The notes beneath the pieces are model-generated. The model ran no database searches, was not told the DNA's origin, and was given only the letters and a program-made list of their open reading frames with translations. Of a stretch of DNA of 7,372 nt, positions 6,363 through 7,372 are shown piece by piece (position 1 is the stretch's first letter; each line of letters starts with the position of its first letter). The translations under genes were made by a program, and so were the position numbers. The stretch comes from Enterobacteriaceae bacterium UBA2655 (GTDB lineage Bacteria; Pseudomonadota; Gammaproteobacteria; Enterobacterales; Enterobacteriaceae): positions 1-7,372 of the forward strand of contig DENB01000019.1 in NCBI GenBank assembly GCA_002359495.1, written 5' to 3'.

Positions 6363-7372
6363 ATGGAAAAAACGGAGTTGTGGCTGCGTTTGTCAGCGGT
6401 CAGGGGTCTTGGCGGCAAGCGGCTGATTAACCGGGCGACACAGTTACTGGCTGCCGGACGCGTTACGGATGAAATGCTTGTCGCGCTGGGTTTTGATGAC
6501 GCGCAAAGAGAGCAATTCTGGCGTATCTCTGCGCAGGAAACTGAACAGGTGCGGCGCTGGCAGGAAAAAGAGAATAACCATCTTGTTAATATTCTCGATG
6601 CGCATTATCCACCGTCGCTCAAGGAGATAGCGCGTTTTCCACCGCTGCTCTACATTTCCGGCGATCCCGCGCTACTATCGACGCCGCAAATTGCGGTAGT
6701 CGGCAGCCGCCATGCTTCGCATTACGGTCGTCAGTGGGGCGAATATTTTACCCAAACGCTGGCGGTAAGCGGGCTGACGATTACCAGCGGTCTGGCTCGC
6801 GGCATCGATGGCGTAGCCCATCGCGCGGCGCTGGATGCCCATGGTAAAACCATTGCCGTTTTAGGCAGCGGTATGCAACAGCTATATCCGAAACAGCATC
6901 AGCAGCTTGCACAGGAGATTATCCAGAAAGGCGGGGCCGTTATTTCAGAGTTTCCGCTCGCAATCGCGCCGCACGCGCTTAATTTTCCCCGACGGAATCG
7001 TATTATCAGCGGCTTAAGCCAGGGCGTGCTGGTGGTCGAAGCCACATTAAAAAGCGGTTCTTTAGTGACGGCGCGTTATGCGCTGGAGCAAAACCGCAAC
7101 GTCTATGCGTTGCCCGGCGCCTTGGGAAACAGCGGCAGCGAAGGTACGCACTGGCTAATTCAGCAAGGGGCGATGCTGGTGGCGCATCCCCACAATATTC
7201 TGGAAGATCTCTATAGCGACCTCAACTGGCTGCCTTTTACACAGTCAGAAGCAATATATTCTCCAGACAGTGACGATGTATCATTGCCATTTGCTGATGT
7301 GTTGGCTAACGTAGGTGATGAGGTTACACCTGTTGACGTCGTCGCTGAACGTGCCGGCCAACCTGTGCCAGT
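6363..7372 (+). CDS. dprA: DNA-processing protein DprA (Smf), 3' end outside window
   Basis: DprA binds incoming single-stranded DNA and loads RecA in natural transformation; in enterobacteria (smf) its physiological role is less clear. The frame is open for 336 codons and runs off the window end, so about 35-40 residues of a typical ~374-residue enterobacterial protein are missing. An N-terminal helical (SAM-like) domain (about 1-75) precedes the extended Rossmann fold. The fold shows VVGSRHAS (about 112-119), GLARGIDGVAH (143-153), VLGSGMQQLYP (166-176), SEFPL, NFPRRNRIISGLS (207-219) and SGSLVTARYALEQ (231-243). The start of the C-terminal winged-helix domain (TPVDVVAERAGQPV) is visible. 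The ATG at 6363 has a strong GGGGAGGG site just upstream. The N-terminal third differs strongly from E. coli Smf, while the Rossmann core is conserved. It is divergent from def. Confidence 0.95.
   Translation, partial: MEKTELWLRLSAVRGLGGKRLINRATQLLAAGRVTDEMLVALGFDDAQREQFWRISAQETEQVRRWQEKENNHLVNILDAHYPPSLKEIARFPPLLYISGDPALLSTPQIAVVGSRHASHYGRQWGEYFTQTLAVSGLTITSGLARGIDGVAHRAALDAHGKTIAVLGSGMQQLYPKQHQQLAQEIIQKGGAVISEFPLAIAPHALNFPRRNRIISGLSQGVLVVEATLKSGSLVTARYALEQNRNVYALPGALGNSGSEGTHWLIQQGAMLVAHPHNILEDLYSDLNWLPFTQSEAIYSPDSDDVSLPFADVLANVGDEVTPVDVVAERAGQPVP

Overview
The window is chromosomal housekeeping DNA from a gammaproteobacterium of the order Enterobacterales. Gene order and protein sequences follow the region downstream of the S10/spc/alpha ribosomal gene cluster in E. 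coli and relatives: rpoA, rplQ, yhdN, (zntR), arfA, then mscL, trkA, rsmB, fmt, def on the opposite strand, and dprA (smf) divergent from def. Proteins are clearly enterobacterial. However, Def, MscL, Fmt and especially DprA differ from the E. coli versions as I remember them at many positions. A relative outside Escherichia/Salmonella (Pantoea/Erwinia/Serratia-like) is therefore more likely, but the genus is not proven. No insertion sequence, phage gene, CRISPR array, tRNA or rRNA was seen.

Layout. Bases 1-147 hold the end of rpoA, followed by rplQ and a strong UUCG-tetraloop terminator that closes the alpha operon. yhdN (691-1068, +) follows with its own likely promoter. Where E. coli has the full zinc-responsive regulator gene zntR, this window has only about 115 bases between the yhdN stop and the arfA promoter. 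The last ~30 codons there carry an exact 9-residue match to the ZntR C-terminus, so zntR appears to be deleted down to its tail. arfA (1236-1445, +) follows. Its coding sequence contains a perfect long hairpin plus T-rich tail, the signal by which arfA mRNA is made without a stop codon. mscL, trkA, rsmB, fmt and def (1475-6243) all lie on the minus strand. def-fmt and rsmB-trkA are closely spaced, with a hairpin-plus-U6 terminator between fmt and rsmB. dprA (6363 to window end, +) is cut off by the window edge.

How the genes fit together. Much of the window serves gene expression and translation: RNA polymerase alpha, ribosomal protein L17, 16S rRNA m5C methylation (RsmB), formylation of initiator tRNA (Fmt), removal of the formyl group from new proteins (Def) and rescue of stalled ribosomes (ArfA). 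trkA (potassium uptake control) and mscL (osmotic safety valve) are both concerned with turgor. dprA handles incoming single-stranded DNA and recombination.

I found no evidence of a wholly new system. The points most worth a second look are the arfA nonstop hairpin, the apparent loss of zntR with an arfA promoter overlapping its remaining stop codon, the terminator between fmt and rsmB, and the TTG start of fmt.
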